Below, piece by piece: positions 7,793 to 17,612 of a DNA stretch of 64,000 bases. Each line of letters opens with the position of its first letter. Positions within the stretch are counted from its first letter, which is position 1. A model generated the notes under the pieces. It ran no database searches. It was given only the letters and a program-made list of their open reading frames with translations, and was not told the origin of the DNA. Origin of the DNA: SpSt-539 sp964549445 (lineage in GTDB: Bacteria; Planctomycetota; Phycisphaerae; UBA1845; UTPLA1); assembly GCA_964549445.1 (NCBI GenBank), contig CAZJVS010000005.1:1-64000 (forward strand), written 5' to 3'. The position numbers and the translations under genes are program-made.

Positions 7793-9298
7793 CTACCGCA
7801 CCCGGTGCCCCGGACGATCCCCAATGTACTCCCGCCGCACGCTCAGTAGGCGTTCGAACGCCGGTTTGGGTGAAAGGTCGGCCCGCAGTAGTCCCGCCGT
7901 CGGCGGTACGCGTCCCGGCTGGTCGATCAGATCGCGCCACACGACCGTCTCGACGAACGGCTTCGAGAACGCGATGTCATAGAATTCCTTCAGCCAGCGC
8001 GCCTGGATCTCGTCCGACCACGCGGAATGCCACACGCCGCCGCCCGTCACCGGCGAATCCGGCGTCCGCGCCTGCACGGGTATCGACGGTACGGCCGCCG
8101 CCGTCACATGCAATGGCTTGTTGAGGTTCGCGAATCGATCGAGCATGGCGGAAATCTGCAGCATGTCGCGCGCCAGCATTCCCTCCTGTGGCGCGCCAAA
8201 GACGAACTGCAGTCCGAACGCATCAAAGTGAAAGCCGCTCTGCACGCACATGTCGGCGTACAGCAGCGGCGGAATCGTCCGGACGTCGCGGGCGTAATAC
8301 TCGCCCCACGGAACGATGACCGAAATGATGGCCTGGCTCCGCGGCGCATGCTGCTTGACGACCAGCGACGCCATCCGCGTCAGGTCCATTAATTGTTCGA
8401 GTGACAGGTGCAGCGAGTTCAGCGCGTGCAGGCCGTGCACGACCTCCCACGACTGAATGCGGTGCGCGAATCGCTTCACCATCTGGGCCGCGTGCGCCAT
8501 CATGTGATCGCGCAGCATTTCGTAGCTGACATCTTCCCCGACCAGCCAGTCCGGCAGATGGGCGCGCTCCAGTGAGACCAGCGGCGTCCCGCGAACGTGC
8601 ATCTTGTGCTGACCGAGCCAGTTCACCCACAGATCGAGCGGGTCCCATCGATACGAGCCCGTGCGCGGTTCGATTTCCCGCCATGGAACATTCAGCACGC
8701 CGAAATCGAACGCCGGCCGCAGGTTCTGGCGATAGGCGTCGTCGTTCCGCCCGAGCTGCACGCCCACGCCGAAAGGCCGCTTCACGAATTGCGACGACGA
8801 ACGCCGCCGCTTCAGGAAAATATCGGCGTGGAACAAGCTCAACTCTTCACCGACCACGACGGCGGCCTTCAACGCCGCATCGCCAAACTTTGCGGCCGCC
8901 CCTTCATCCTCCGCGGTGATGGCCTCGACGAGTTGCGCCTTCGCTTCGTCGACGCGCCGATAGAGTTCGGCCCCGTCGGTGTAGTCGTAGAGTCCCCAAT
9001 CCTCGCGCTTCTGGCTGATGCGCATCAACCGACCGCGAGCCAACTCAACGTTGAGATTGTAAGGTTCATCGCGCTCAACCAGCCGCGCCGTCTCCAGCAT
9101 CAACCGGCCATAGCCCTCGACCGTCCAGAGTAAGTTCAGGCCCGCCGGCCCCGGCGCGCGTTTGACGCATCGAATCTCCCCCTCGGTAAATCCAATTTGC
9201 CCCGCCAGCGGCACGCCGTCGCTTCCGACCAAGTACGACCCATCGACAAACGCCGACGTCGCCGGCCGACCATTCTCGAATACCTTGAAGCGAAGCAT
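7793..9298 (-). CDS. GH10-like (xylanase-fold) protein without catalytic glutamates
   Basis: The 501-residue product has about 170 N-terminal residues of beta and helical character with no recognised domain, then a region (about 175-490) that reads like a family 10 glycoside hydrolase barrel: FGVLNVPWREIEPRTGSYRW, GTPLVSLERAHLPDWL, and FDAFGLQFVFG follow the GH10 strand order. At the acid/base position, where active enzymes have W-D-V-V-N-E, this protein has WEVVHG (284-289). At the nucleophile position, where they have T-E-L-D, it has HVTAAAVPS (397-405). No signal peptide is seen. It may be a non-catalytic carbohydrate-binding or regulatory relative. It converges on the racemase gene with a 1-base gap. 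Confidence 0.7.
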   Translation of the reverse strand: MLRFKVFENGRPATSAFVDGSYLVGSDGVPLAGQIGFTEGEIRCVKRAPGPAGLNLLWTVEGYGRLMLETARLVERDEPYNLNVELARGRLMRISQKREDWGLYDYTDGAELYRRVDEAKAQLVEAITAEDEGAAAKFGDAALKAAVVVGEELSLFHADIFLKRRRSSSQFVKRPFGVGVQLGRNDDAYRQNLRPAFDFGVLNVPWREIEPRTGSYRWDPLDLWVNWLGQHKMHVRGTPLVSLERAHLPDWLVGEDVSYEMLRDHMMAHAAQMVKRFAHRIQSWEVVHGLHALNSLHLSLEQLMDLTRMASLVVKQHAPRSQAIISVIVPWGEYYARDVRTIPPLLYADMCVQSGFHFDAFGLQFVFGAPQEGMLARDMLQISAMLDRFANLNKPLHVTAAAVPSIPVQARTPDSPVTGGGVWHSAWSDEIQARWLKEFYDIAFSKPFVETVVWRDLIDQPGRVPPTAGLLRADLSPKPAFERLLSVRREYIGDRPGHRVR

Positions 9299-9524
9299 CG
9301 TCCCGCGATCCGTCCTACGCCCCCGCTCGTCAGTGCCGACGCAACGAAAAGGCGACTCAATCGGCCATCATAGAGCACCCCGGCTGTCGGGGGTAGAGGC
9401 CCCCGGGATCCGTCAGACGGACATCGCGCGCTCACTTCAGTTCGGCTCGCGAATTCTTATTCGTCGTTGTAGGATGGGACAATCGCGCGCGTCGGCGCAC
9501 CCGCCGGGCGACAGGAAAATCCGA

Positions 9525-11870
9525 GTGGCTGCACCAAATCCGCGTCCTGTCTCAACGCTGCCCAGGCCGATTCTCGCCATCTTTTTCATCAGCGGCGCCA
9601 GTGCGCTCATCGATCAAATCGTCTGGACCCGCTCGCTGCACCGCGTCTTCGGCGTCACGGCCCCTGCCGCCGCCACGGTCCTCGCCGCGTTCATGGCCGG
9701 GCTGGCGCTCGGTAGTTGGTTGTTCGGCCGCTGGGCGGACCGCGGCCGATCGCCGCTCCGCCTCTACGCCGCAATGGAGTTGGCCATAGCAATCATGGCC
9801 CCGCTCACACCCTGGATCTTCCGCGGCTTGCAGCCGGTCTATGTCGCACTCGCCAGATCCGTCGGCCTCGAGTCGCCGTGGCTGGCGGTACTGCGCGGTT
9901 TACTTTGCGTGCTCGTACTCCTGCCGCCGACCGCCCTCATGGGAGGCACCCTGCCGGTTCTGGTCAAAGGCTTCTTCCGCGGCGAGCCGGGTCGCGTTGT
10001 CGCCTCGCTCTACGCCATAAACACCTGGGGCGCGGTGGTCGGCTGCTTCCTCTGCGGCTTTGTTCTCCTCGGTTGGTTCGGTGAAACGCGAAGCCTCGTG
10101 ATCGCGGCCATCGGCAATTTGGTCGCGGCGGGATGGGCTTGGCGAACCGCCGCAAAATCAGCCGACAACCCGCCAGCCGTACCAGCCCTGAGCCCAGCGT
10201 TGCCGGCGGAGTCACACGGTTTGGGTCTGATTCTCACGGTGAGCTTCATCAACGGCTTCGGCGCACTCGCCCTCGAAGTCCTTTGGGGCCGAACTCTCGG
10301 CATTTTCACCGACTCGAGCGTCTACGCCTTCACCTGCATCATCGGCGTCTTTCTAGTCGGCATCGCCCTCGGCAGCCGAGTCGCGGGCACCTTCGCGGAT
10401 CGGGTTCGCTCCCCGCTCACCGTGCTCGGAATCATGGTCATGGCCATGGGACTCGGTATCGGCTTAACGCTCCGCGCGTTCATTGCGCTCATGGCCCAGA
10501 CCGAACCCGGATCGCTGATGCCGACGCCGGATCGCGGCGCTCTCGGAGTTTTCCTCTTTACGATGCTTCTCGCGACGGCAGCCGTCGCGCCGATTACTCT
10601 CCTGTCCGGCGCCTGCTTCCCGATCTTCGCGCGACTCGCGATGAAGCGCCCGGGACACGAGGGTGCTGATCTCGGCCGCGTTTACTCAATCAATACGATC
10701 GGCGGCATTCTCGGCGCAGCCCTCGGTGCGTTCGCCATGCTGCCCCTTCTGCACGATCAAGGCAGCTTTCTGTTAATTGCAGTGCTCTACCTCGTCGGCG
10801 GTGCGGCTTGCCTGTTCGCCGCCGGCCGCCGCGGCGCCGCATTAGCGTCGCTTGCCGTCACCGGCGCCATCGCCTTCATGTTCATGCCCCCGGGCCGGAG
10901 CCTTTCACGCGACGTCGTCGCAAGATATGGAGTCATTGCCTCTCATGTCGAAAGTCCGTCCGGCACGGTCACCGCGTTCGCACGTCCCAATGGCTTGAAA
11001 TCCCTCCTCGTCAACGGCACCGGTATGACCATCCTTTGCACCGACACCAAGCTCATGGCCCACCTTCCCCTGCTGCTGCACCCCAATCCCCAAAACATTC
11101 TGGTCATATGCTTTGGTATGGGTTCGACTTTTCGCGCAGCCGCGACTCACCCGGTAGGCGTCACCGCGGTTGAGCTTCAGCCGGCCGTGCCTCAGGCCTT
11201 CGGCTATTTCCATCCGGACGGACCGGCGCTCCTGAATGATCCCAAGAATCGCATCCGAATTGGCGATGGCCGCAATTACCTGCTCGTTTCGGACGAACGA
11301 TTCTCGGTCATCACGATTGATCCCGCCCCGCCGATGCACAGCGCAGGAACCGTCAATCTATACACGCGCGAGTTCTTTGAACTCTGTCGCGATCACCTCG
11401 AGCCGGATGGAATCATCTCGCTCTGGATTCCGAATGAAGCCTGCACGGAAGCCGATTTCAGGCTGATTGTACGGACGTTCCACAGCGTCTTTCCACAGAT
11501 CCAGTTGTACGCCGGCCCCGACGGATTCGGCTATTACCTCATCGGATCGCTTCAGCCGATCATCGCCCGTCCCGAGCGCATACGTCAGATCATCGACAAC
11601 CCTCGCATCCGCGCCGACGTAAGCGAGTACCGTTCCCAGTTCGTGAGCGACTGGTTCAAATTGGCCGCGCTTTATCTGATGGGCCGCGATGGATTGGAGC
11701 GCTACATCGCCGACGAGCAGCGCATGCTGACCGATGATCGACCGTACACCGAGTTCCCGCTGGGCTCCTGGCTTCGAATCAGTCACGACCCGGGCCGTTA
11801 TTGGATGGGTTTCGATAAGCTGAAAACTCACATCGAACGGCCTGACCCCGCCGCCTTCCCCGACCGGTAG
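9525..11870 (+). CDS. Membrane-transporter-like / spermidine synthase-like fusion protein
   Basis: The product (781 residues from this start) combines an MFS-like membrane part with a spermidine synthase-like Rossmann domain. The first ~490 residues hold about a dozen membrane segments, starting with ILAIFFISGASALIDQIVWTR, typical of this fused family. The last ~270 residues contain the SAM-binding glycine motif (CFGMGS), an acidic VELQ strand end, GDGRNYL, and IDPAPPMHSAG before LYTREFF where spermidine synthases have the gatekeeper DSTDP. True polyamine synthesis is therefore uncertain. GTG 9525 is preferred (AGGA upstream); ATG 9474 lies inside a possible -10 box. It overlaps the converging ATL gene by 43 bases. 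Confidence 0.82.
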   Translation: MAAPNPRPVSTLPRPILAIFFISGASALIDQIVWTRSLHRVFGVTAPAAATVLAAFMAGLALGSWLFGRWADRGRSPLRLYAAMELAIAIMAPLTPWIFRGLQPVYVALARSVGLESPWLAVLRGLLCVLVLLPPTALMGGTLPVLVKGFFRGEPGRVVASLYAINTWGAVVGCFLCGFVLLGWFGETRSLVIAAIGNLVAAGWAWRTAAKSADNPPAVPALSPALPAESHGLGLILTVSFINGFGALALEVLWGRTLGIFTDSSVYAFTCIIGVFLVGIALGSRVAGTFADRVRSPLTVLGIMVMAMGLGIGLTLRAFIALMAQTEPGSLMPTPDRGALGVFLFTMLLATAAVAPITLLSGACFPIFARLAMKRPGHEGADLGRVYSINTIGGILGAALGAFAMLPLLHDQGSFLLIAVLYLVGGAACLFAAGRRGAALASLAVTGAIAFMFMPPGRSLSRDVVARYGVIASHVESPSGTVTAFARPNGLKSLLVNGTGMTILCTDTKLMAHLPLLLHPNPQNILVICFGMGSTFRAAATHPVGVTAVELQPAVPQAFGYFHPDGPALLNDPKNRIRIGDGRNYLLVSDERFSVITIDPAPPMHSAGTVNLYTREFFELCRDHLEPDGIISLWIPNEACTEADFRLIVRTFHSVFPQIQLYAGPDGFGYYLIGSLQPIIARPERIRQIIDNPRIRADVSEYRSQFVSDWFKLAALYLMGRDGLERYIADEQRMLTDDRPYTEFPLGSWLRISHDPGRYWMGFDKLKTHIERPDPAAFPDR

Positions 11871-12250
11871 CGCATCCGAATCCGCACAAACATCGGAATG
11901 CGACGACCCCGCACCGCCACGCCCTCGTGGATCAGCTTTCGCCGCTGTTCCGCGCAACTCGCGTCCTCCGGGATGCTCAGCATGCCGCCCGCCCCAACGA
12001 CTCGATACCACGGCACTTCGCCCGCCAGCGGCTCGCTCCTCAGCACGCGACCGACCAGTCGCGCCCGTCGCGGCATCCCCGCCGCCGCCGCGACGTCGCC
12101 ATAGGTCGCCACCTTGCCACGCGCGATTCTTCGGATCGCATCGAGAATGCGCAACACCCGCTCCGAGGGCGGTTCGAAGCGCGTACCGCCTGTGTTTGCC
12201 TTGTGAATTCGCTGCCGGCGTCGCCTCGGGACTGCTTTCATCGCTCGCAA
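11828..12250 (-). CDS. Alkyltransferase-like (ATL) DNA-binding protein
   Basis: This 140-residue protein is the DNA-binding domain of the O6-alkylguanine transferase family. The winged-helix part reads IARGKVATYGDVAAAAGMPRRARLVGRVLR, and the active-site strand is EVPWYRVV where true transferases have P-C-H-R-V. The reactive cysteine is therefore a tryptophan, the hallmark of ATL proteins, which flag O6-alkylguanine for nucleotide excision repair without removing the alkyl group. The N-terminus is basic (KAVPRRRRQR), and the first ATG (12250) or the one 9 bases in could be used. Its 3' end overlaps the converging upstream gene by 43 bases. Confidence 0.85.
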   Translation of the reverse strand: MRAMKAVPRRRRQRIHKANTGGTRFEPPSERVLRILDAIRRIARGKVATYGDVAAAAGMPRRARLVGRVLRSEPLAGEVPWYRVVGAGGMLSIPEDASCAEQRRKLIHEGVAVRGRRIPMFVRIRMRYRSGKAAGSGRSM

Positions 12251-12365
12251 CTCACACCGCTCGCCACAAATCTCGTTGTCGCCCCGCCCGCGCGGATTAT
12301 CATGCTACAAGTTCGCCGAATCGCACGGACGTCCGCCCGACCCGGCAACGGAGGCCATCCCAAAC

Positions 12366-15300
12366 ATGTCGTCGTCGTTCGTCCACCTGCACTGCCACAC
12401 CCACTACAGTCTCCTCGACGGCGCCAACCGCATCCCCGATCTCATCACCGCCGCCAAGCAGATGGAGATGCCGGCGATCGCCATCACCGACCACGGCAAC
12501 ATGTTCGGCGTCATCGAGTTCTTCCAGACGGCGAAAAAAGCCGGCATCAAGCCCATCATCGGCATGGAAGCCTACATCGCACCCGGCGACCGCCGCGACC
12601 GCGAAGCCAAGGGCATCGGCGAAGCCAGTTACCACCTGCTTCTGCTTGCCCAAAACGAAACCGGCTACCGCAATCTCGTCAAGCTCAGCTCGATCGCCTT
12701 CCTCGAAGGCTTCTATTACCGCCCCCGCATCGACCGCGAAACCCTGAACCAATTCAACGAAGGCCTCATCTGCACCAGCACCTGCCTCGGCGCCGAAATC
12801 CCGCAGGCCCTCATGAATCGCGACCGCGCCGCCGCCGATCAGATCGCCGAATGGTACCTCCGCGTCTTTGGCCCCGAGCGCTTCTTCATCGAGCTGCAGG
12901 ACCACGGCATCGCCGAGCAACAGATGATCAACCCGGAGCTGGTCGAAATCGCCCGCCGCCGCGGCATCGGCCTCGTCGCCACCAACGACGTCCACTACCT
13001 CACCGCCGGTGATCACGAAGCCCACAACGCCCTCTGCTGCATCTCCACCGGCAAGCTCGTCACCGACGAAACCCGCCTCAAATACTCCGACCAGATGTAC
13101 CTCAAGTCACCCGCAGAAATGCGCGAGCGATTCGCCAGCTTCGACGAAGCCATCGCCAACACGGTTTCGATCGCGAACCGTTGCCACCTCGACCTCGACT
13201 TCACCAAGCGGCATACGCCCGTCTATCGTCCGCCAGCCCGGCAGTCGCCCGACGCCTACCTGCGCGAACTCGTCCTCCGCGGCGCGGCCGAGCGCTACGG
13301 CGACATCACCGACGAAATCCAGCAGCGCATCGACTACGAACTCGAAGTCATCCAGTCCAAGGGCTTCTCCAGCTACTTCCTCATCGTCTGGGACTTCGTC
13401 CACTACGCCCGCTCGCGCGGCATCCCCTGTGGCGCCCGCGGCTCCGGCTGCTCCGCCGTCGTCGCCTTTTGCCTCTATCTCTCCCAGCCCGACCCGCTCC
13501 GCTACGGCCTCTACTTCGAACGCTTCATGGACCCCGATCGCGACGAGATGCCCGATATCGACATCGACATCTGCCAGGAGGGCCGCGAAGAAGTCCTCCG
13601 CTACGTCCGCGACAAGTACGGCCACGTCGCGCAGATCATCACTTTCGGCACGCTCAAGCCCAAAGCGGCGATCCGCGACGTCTCCCGCGTCCTCGGCGTC
13701 CCACTCAGCAAGGCCGACCAGATCGCCAAGCTCGTCCCCGAAGCCCTCAAAATGACAATCGACAAGGCCCTGGCCGGCGAGCCGGAGTTAAAGCGCCTCT
13801 ACAACGACGACCCCGAAGTCCGCAAAGTCATCGAGATCTCGCGCCGCCTCGAAGGCATGGCCCGCCACGCGGGCGTCCACGCCGCCGGCGTCGTCGTCGC
13901 CGACCAGCCGCTCGACGAACTGCTCCCGCTCTACCGCCCCACCGGCACCGACCAGGTCATCACCCAGTTCGAAGGCAACACCGTAGAAAAAGTCGGACTG
14001 CTGAAAATCGACTTCCTCGGCCTGCGGACCCTCACCGTGCTCGAACGCGCCCGTCAGCTCGCCGAGCGTAACCACGGTGTCTCCATCGACCTCGAACGCC
14101 TCGACCTGACGGACCAAAAAGTCTACGAGCTCTTCGCCCGCGGCGACACGAAGGGCATATTCCAGTTTGAATCCGGCGGCATGCGCGACGTCATCATGCG
14201 GATGCGACCCAACCGCATCGAAGACCTCATCGCCGCCAACGCCCTCTATCGCCCCGGTCCGATGGTCAACATCGACGCCTACATCGGACGCAAGCACGGC
14301 GAATCCTGGAAGACACCCCACCCCATCATGTCCGAGGTCCTCGAAGAGACCTACGGCATCATCGTCTACCAGGAACAGGTCGCCCGCCTCGCCATCCGCC
14401 TCGGAAGCATCGAGCGCAAACGCGCCTTCCGCCTCGCGAAAGCCATCAGCAAGAAAAAAACCGACATGATCGAGGCCGAGCGCGAGCCGTTCCTCTCCGG
14501 CGCAATCATGAACGGCCTCAAGCGAAACATCGCCGACGAAATCTTCAATCAGATCCTGCCGTTCGGCGAATACGCCTTTAACAAGGCCCACTCCACCGGC
14601 TACGCGCTCATCGCCTATCAGACGGCCTACATGAAGGCCTACTACCCGCTCGAGTTCATGGCAGCCCTCCTCACCTTCGAAATGGGCGACACCGATAAGG
14701 TCGTCGAATACATCGAAGAATGCCGCCGCATGAGCATCGACGTCCGCCCCCCGGACGTGAATTCCTCCGACGCCGACTTCACCGTCGTCCGCGACGCGAC
14801 CGGCCGTGGTTTCCTCCGCTTCGGCCTCGCCGCCATCAAGGGCGTCGGCGAAAAAGCCGTCGCCGCGATCATCGCCGCCCGCCAGGACGGCGGTCCCTTC
14901 GCCAGTCTCTTCGACTTCTCCGAGCGCGTCGACCTCTCCGCCGTCAACCGCGGTGTCATCGAAGCACTGATCAAAGCGGGTGCCTTCGACACGACCGGCG
15001 CAATGCGCAAGGCCCTCGTCGACGGCCTCGACGCCGCCCTCCGCGCTGGCGGCGAGTCGCAGCGCGACCGCAAGGCCGGCCAGATGGCCCTCTTCGGCGG
15101 CCCGGCCCCAGACGCCAAGGCCGCCGCCCGCACCATTTCAACCGCCGAGTGGTCCGAAGCCGAAATGCTCGCCCACGAAAAGGCTGTCCTCGGCTTCTAC
15201 GTCACTAAGCATCCGCTCACCCAGCACGCCGAGACGCTCCGCAGCTTCAGCATGGCCGACTGCGCCGACCTCTCCGCCCTTTCCGAAGGCGCCGATATCG

Positions 15301-15878
15301 TCATCGGTGGCATGATCAGCCGCATCCGCTACACCGTCACCAAGCAGGGCAAGAACGCCGGCGCGAAGCTCGCCGTCCTGACCTTCGAAGACCTCTCCGG
15401 CAGTATCGAGGCCGTCGTCTTCTCCGAAATCCTCGAAAAGTTTCGCGAACTCGTCGCCCCCGACCGGCTCGTCTTCCTCCGCGGCAAGGTCGACCGCCGC
15501 CGCGAAGACCCCTCGCTTCGCGTCAGCGAGGTCATCCCCCTCGCCGAAGCCGCGCGCCGCTTCTCATCCGGCGTCGTTCTCCGGATTCCCGGCGGCGGCC
15601 TCTCTGCCGACGCAATGACGAATCTCTCCGCCATCTGCAAGTCCTCGCGCGGCGACCGCCCGCTCTTCCTCGAAGTCACAACTTCCGACGGCCTCACCGC
15701 CGTGATCCGCTGCGACGACGCCTGGACCCTTGCCCCGGGCGACACGTTCATCCAGCAAGCCGAAAAAATCGTCGGCCCAGGCCGAGTCGCAATCCTCGGC
15801 GGCCGCCGCCTAATTAACCGCCCCGCGCCGCGACCGGTCGAATCCGAAGCTGAAATCGAGGAAGCAGTCGGCGTTTGA
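12366..15878 (+). CDS. dnaE: DNA polymerase III alpha subunit
   Basis: This is the replicative polymerase subunit of the C family, 1170 residues. It begins with the PHP domain (FVHLHCHTHYSLLDGAN, residues 5-21), then the palm with GARGSGCSA and the catalytic aspartates in PDIDIDIC, the fingers region, a helix-hairpin-helix segment (LAAIKGVGEKAV), and a C-terminal OB fold (GGMISRIRYTVTKQGKNAG). The order and length match DnaE1 rather than PolC, as no DEDD exonuclease is inserted. The ATG at 12366 follows GGAGG and starts just before the PHP motif; the frame is open further upstream but without conserved sequence. Codon use is strongly C-ending, as in highly expressed genes. It abuts the AbgT gene on the other strand with a 1-base gap. 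Confidence 0.97.
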   Translation: MSSSFVHLHCHTHYSLLDGANRIPDLITAAKQMEMPAIAITDHGNMFGVIEFFQTAKKAGIKPIIGMEAYIAPGDRRDREAKGIGEASYHLLLLAQNETGYRNLVKLSSIAFLEGFYYRPRIDRETLNQFNEGLICTSTCLGAEIPQALMNRDRAAADQIAEWYLRVFGPERFFIELQDHGIAEQQMINPELVEIARRRGIGLVATNDVHYLTAGDHEAHNALCCISTGKLVTDETRLKYSDQMYLKSPAEMRERFASFDEAIANTVSIANRCHLDLDFTKRHTPVYRPPARQSPDAYLRELVLRGAAERYGDITDEIQQRIDYELEVIQSKGFSSYFLIVWDFVHYARSRGIPCGARGSGCSAVVAFCLYLSQPDPLRYGLYFERFMDPDRDEMPDIDIDICQEGREEVLRYVRDKYGHVAQIITFGTLKPKAAIRDVSRVLGVPLSKADQIAKLVPEALKMTIDKALAGEPELKRLYNDDPEVRKVIEISRRLEGMARHAGVHAAGVVVADQPLDELLPLYRPTGTDQVITQFEGNTVEKVGLLKIDFLGLRTLTVLERARQLAERNHGVSIDLERLDLTDQKVYELFARGDTKGIFQFESGGMRDVIMRMRPNRIEDLIAANALYRPGPMVNIDAYIGRKHGESWKTPHPIMSEVLEETYGIIVYQEQVARLAIRLGSIERKRAFRLAKAISKKKTDMIEAEREPFLSGAIMNGLKRNIADEIFNQILPFGEYAFNKAHSTGYALIAYQTAYMKAYYPLEFMAALLTFEMGDTDKVVEYIEECRRMSIDVRPPDVNSSDADFTVVRDATGRGFLRFGLAAIKGVGEKAVAAIIAARQDGGPFASLFDFSERVDLSAVNRGVIEALIKAGAFDTTGAMRKALVDGLDAALRAGGESQRDRKAGQMALFGGPAPDAKAAARTISTAEWSEAEMLAHEKAVLGFYVTKHPLTQHAETLRSFSMADCADLSALSEGADIVIGGMISRIRYTVTKQGKNAGAKLAVLTFEDLSGSIEAVVFSEILEKFRELVAPDRLVFLRGKVDRRREDPSLRVSEVIPLAEAARRFSSGVVLRIPGGGLSADAMTNLSAICKSSRGDRPLFLEVTTSDGLTAVIRCDDAWTLAPGDTFIQQAEKIVGPGRVAILGGRRLINRPAPRPVESEAEIEEAVGV

Positions 15879-15879
15879 C

Positions 15880-17448
15880 CTATCCGCCCATCCGGTATGC
15901 GAGTGGCGCGCCCGGTCCCATCGGCAACCCGAGCCAGTACCAGAACAGCGCCATCACCGTCCATGCAATCCCAAACGCAATCGAGTACGGCAGCATCGCG
16001 GAGATAAGTGTCCCCAGCCCGATCTTCGGCGCATACCGCTGCGCAACCGCGATGATGATCGGATAGTAATAATTCAGCGGGGTGATGATATTCGTGATCG
16101 AATCGCCGACGCGATAAAATGCCTGCGTCGTCTCCGGCGAGTAGCCCAGGTCCATGAACATCGGCACAAACACCGGCGCCATAATGGCCCACTTCGCCGA
16201 TGCGCTCGCCATTGCCAGGTTGATCGTCGCCGTGACAAGTACAAATGAAATCAGAAGCGCCGGCCCCGTAAAGTCCATAGCCTTCAGCAGCCGCGCCCCG
16301 TCGATCGCCAGAATCTTCCCCAAGTTCGACCAGTTGAAGTACGCGACAAACTGCCCGGCAAAGAACGCCAGCACGATGTACGTCCCCATCGTCGACATCG
16401 TCTCGCCCATCATCCGCGCTGCGTCGCGATCCCGTCGTATCTGCCCCGTCACGACGCCATACGCTACGCCCGGCACAAGAAAAATAATGAGCAACAGCGC
16501 AACGATGCTCTCGTAAAACGGCTTGAGCCCGCCGGTCGCAGGATCGCGAAGCAACGCATTCCGCGGCGCAACCAGCAGTGCAATCACGCCCGCCGTCACA
16601 ACGATCGAAATCGCAGCCCAGACAAGCCCGCGCTTCTCAATCGCGTCCAGACTCTGCGCTGTCTGAATGTCGCCCGTCGGCTGCCACGCCCCGAATCGCG
16701 GCTCAACGATACGCACCGAGACCCAGGTCCCCACGCCCGTCAGCAGGAACACGCTCGCCGAGATGAAGTAGTAATTTGCCGTCGCCGTCACGACGTACGT
16801 CGGGTCGTACAGCCGTGCAGCCTCCTGCGACAGCCCGCCCAGCAGCGGATCGAGCGCACTGATCAGCAGGTTCGCCGAGAATCCCCCGCCGATCCCCGCG
16901 AAGACCGCCGTCAGTCCCGCAAGCGGATGCCGCCCGACGCTCGCATAAACAATCGGCGCCAGCGGCGCGAGGATTACATATCCCGCATCCGCCGCGGTAT
17001 GCGACATCATCCCCGCAAACAGCACGGCCGGCGTAATCGCCCACCGCGGCACCGCCGACACAATTCCCTTCAGCGCCGCCGCGAACAGCCCGCTCCGCTC
17101 GGCCACCCCGATCCCGATCATCGCCGTCAGCACCGTCCCCAGCGGCGCAAACCCGGTGAAGTTCGCGACAACATTTGTAAATACGCGTCGCAGTCCGTCC
17201 GCCGTCAGCAGGTTGACCGCCTCGATCCGCTCCTTCGTCACCGGGTGCACAACCGAGACGCCCAGTTTCGCCGCCACCCACGACGCAACCAGCGCCAGCA
17301 GCGCCAATCCCGCAAAGATGGTCACCGGATCAGGCAGCCGATTCCCGACCCGCTCGATCGCGTCGAGCAGCCATGCGACAGCCCGGCGACGTTGAGCTGA
17401 ATCTGGAGTTAAGGCCGAGTTGCTCACGCGTCGATATCCGGTCGCCAA
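15880..17448 (-). CDS. AbgT-family transporter
   Basis: The 522-residue product is an inner-membrane transporter of the AbgT family, whose members move p-aminobenzoyl-glutamate or export sulfonamides. About eleven hydrophobic segments are visible, together with family landmarks: PDPVTIFAGLALL near the N-terminus, GVGVAERSGL-like IGIGVAERSGLF, MSHTAADAGYVILAPL, and the C-terminal GDSITNIITPLNYYYP. The start is uncertain: TTG at 17448 (preceded by GGTGAG) or GTG at 17427; there is no in-frame ATG near. A TACAAT box lies at 17476-17481 on the same strand. No folate gene is close by, so the substrate is unknown. Confidence 0.92.
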   Translation of the reverse strand: MATGYRRVSNSALTPDSAQRRRAVAWLLDAIERVGNRLPDPVTIFAGLALLALVASWVAAKLGVSVVHPVTKERIEAVNLLTADGLRRVFTNVVANFTGFAPLGTVLTAMIGIGVAERSGLFAAALKGIVSAVPRWAITPAVLFAGMMSHTAADAGYVILAPLAPIVYASVGRHPLAGLTAVFAGIGGGFSANLLISALDPLLGGLSQEAARLYDPTYVVTATANYYFISASVFLLTGVGTWVSVRIVEPRFGAWQPTGDIQTAQSLDAIEKRGLVWAAISIVVTAGVIALLVAPRNALLRDPATGGLKPFYESIVALLLIIFLVPGVAYGVVTGQIRRDRDAARMMGETMSTMGTYIVLAFFAGQFVAYFNWSNLGKILAIDGARLLKAMDFTGPALLISFVLVTATINLAMASASAKWAIMAPVFVPMFMDLGYSPETTQAFYRVGDSITNIITPLNYYYPIIIAVAQRYAPKIGLGTLISAMLPYSIAFGIAWTVMALFWYWLGLPMGPGAPLAYRMGG

Positions 17449-17475
17449 TTGCGCTCACCACGCCGTACGTGCCGC

Positions 17476-17481
17476 ATTGTA
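17476..17481 (-). promoter_or_regulatory. -10-like box TACAAT before the AbgT gene
   Basis: TACAAT is read on the minus strand about 27 bases before the TTG start at 17448, which would give a leader of about 20 bases. No convincing -35 box is seen at the usual distance. Confidence 0.35.
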
Positions 17482-17526
17482 ACCGGCCTGCATCTAACTC
17501 TGCGTGGACAACGATGGCGCCAGTGT

Positions 17527-17556
17527 TTGACACCGTGCGCCGGACCTCCCTAGAAT
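17527..17556 (+). promoter_or_regulatory. Promoter of the thioredoxin gene (TTGACA-18-TAGAAT)
   Basis: A perfect -35 hexamer TTGACA (17527-17532) is followed after 18 bases by TAGAAT (17551-17556). Transcription would start near 17563, leaving a leader of about 50 bases that holds GGAG before the thioredoxin ATG. This is the clearest sigma-70-type promoter in the window. Confidence 0.7.
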
Positions 17557-17612
17557 CCGGCCTCGTTTCTCAGACTGGCCCGAGTTTTCAATAGCCTTTG
17601 GAGCAACAGCAC

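Noticed and set aside
12300..13025. Long minus-strand open frame (241 codons) within the dnaE region
   Set aside because: It is antisense to conserved PHP-domain codons; its Val/Asp/Glu/Ala-rich composition is the usual shadow of a C-ending codon bias. Similar antisense frames at 13107-13625, 13788-14591 and 46677-47525 were dropped for the same reason.
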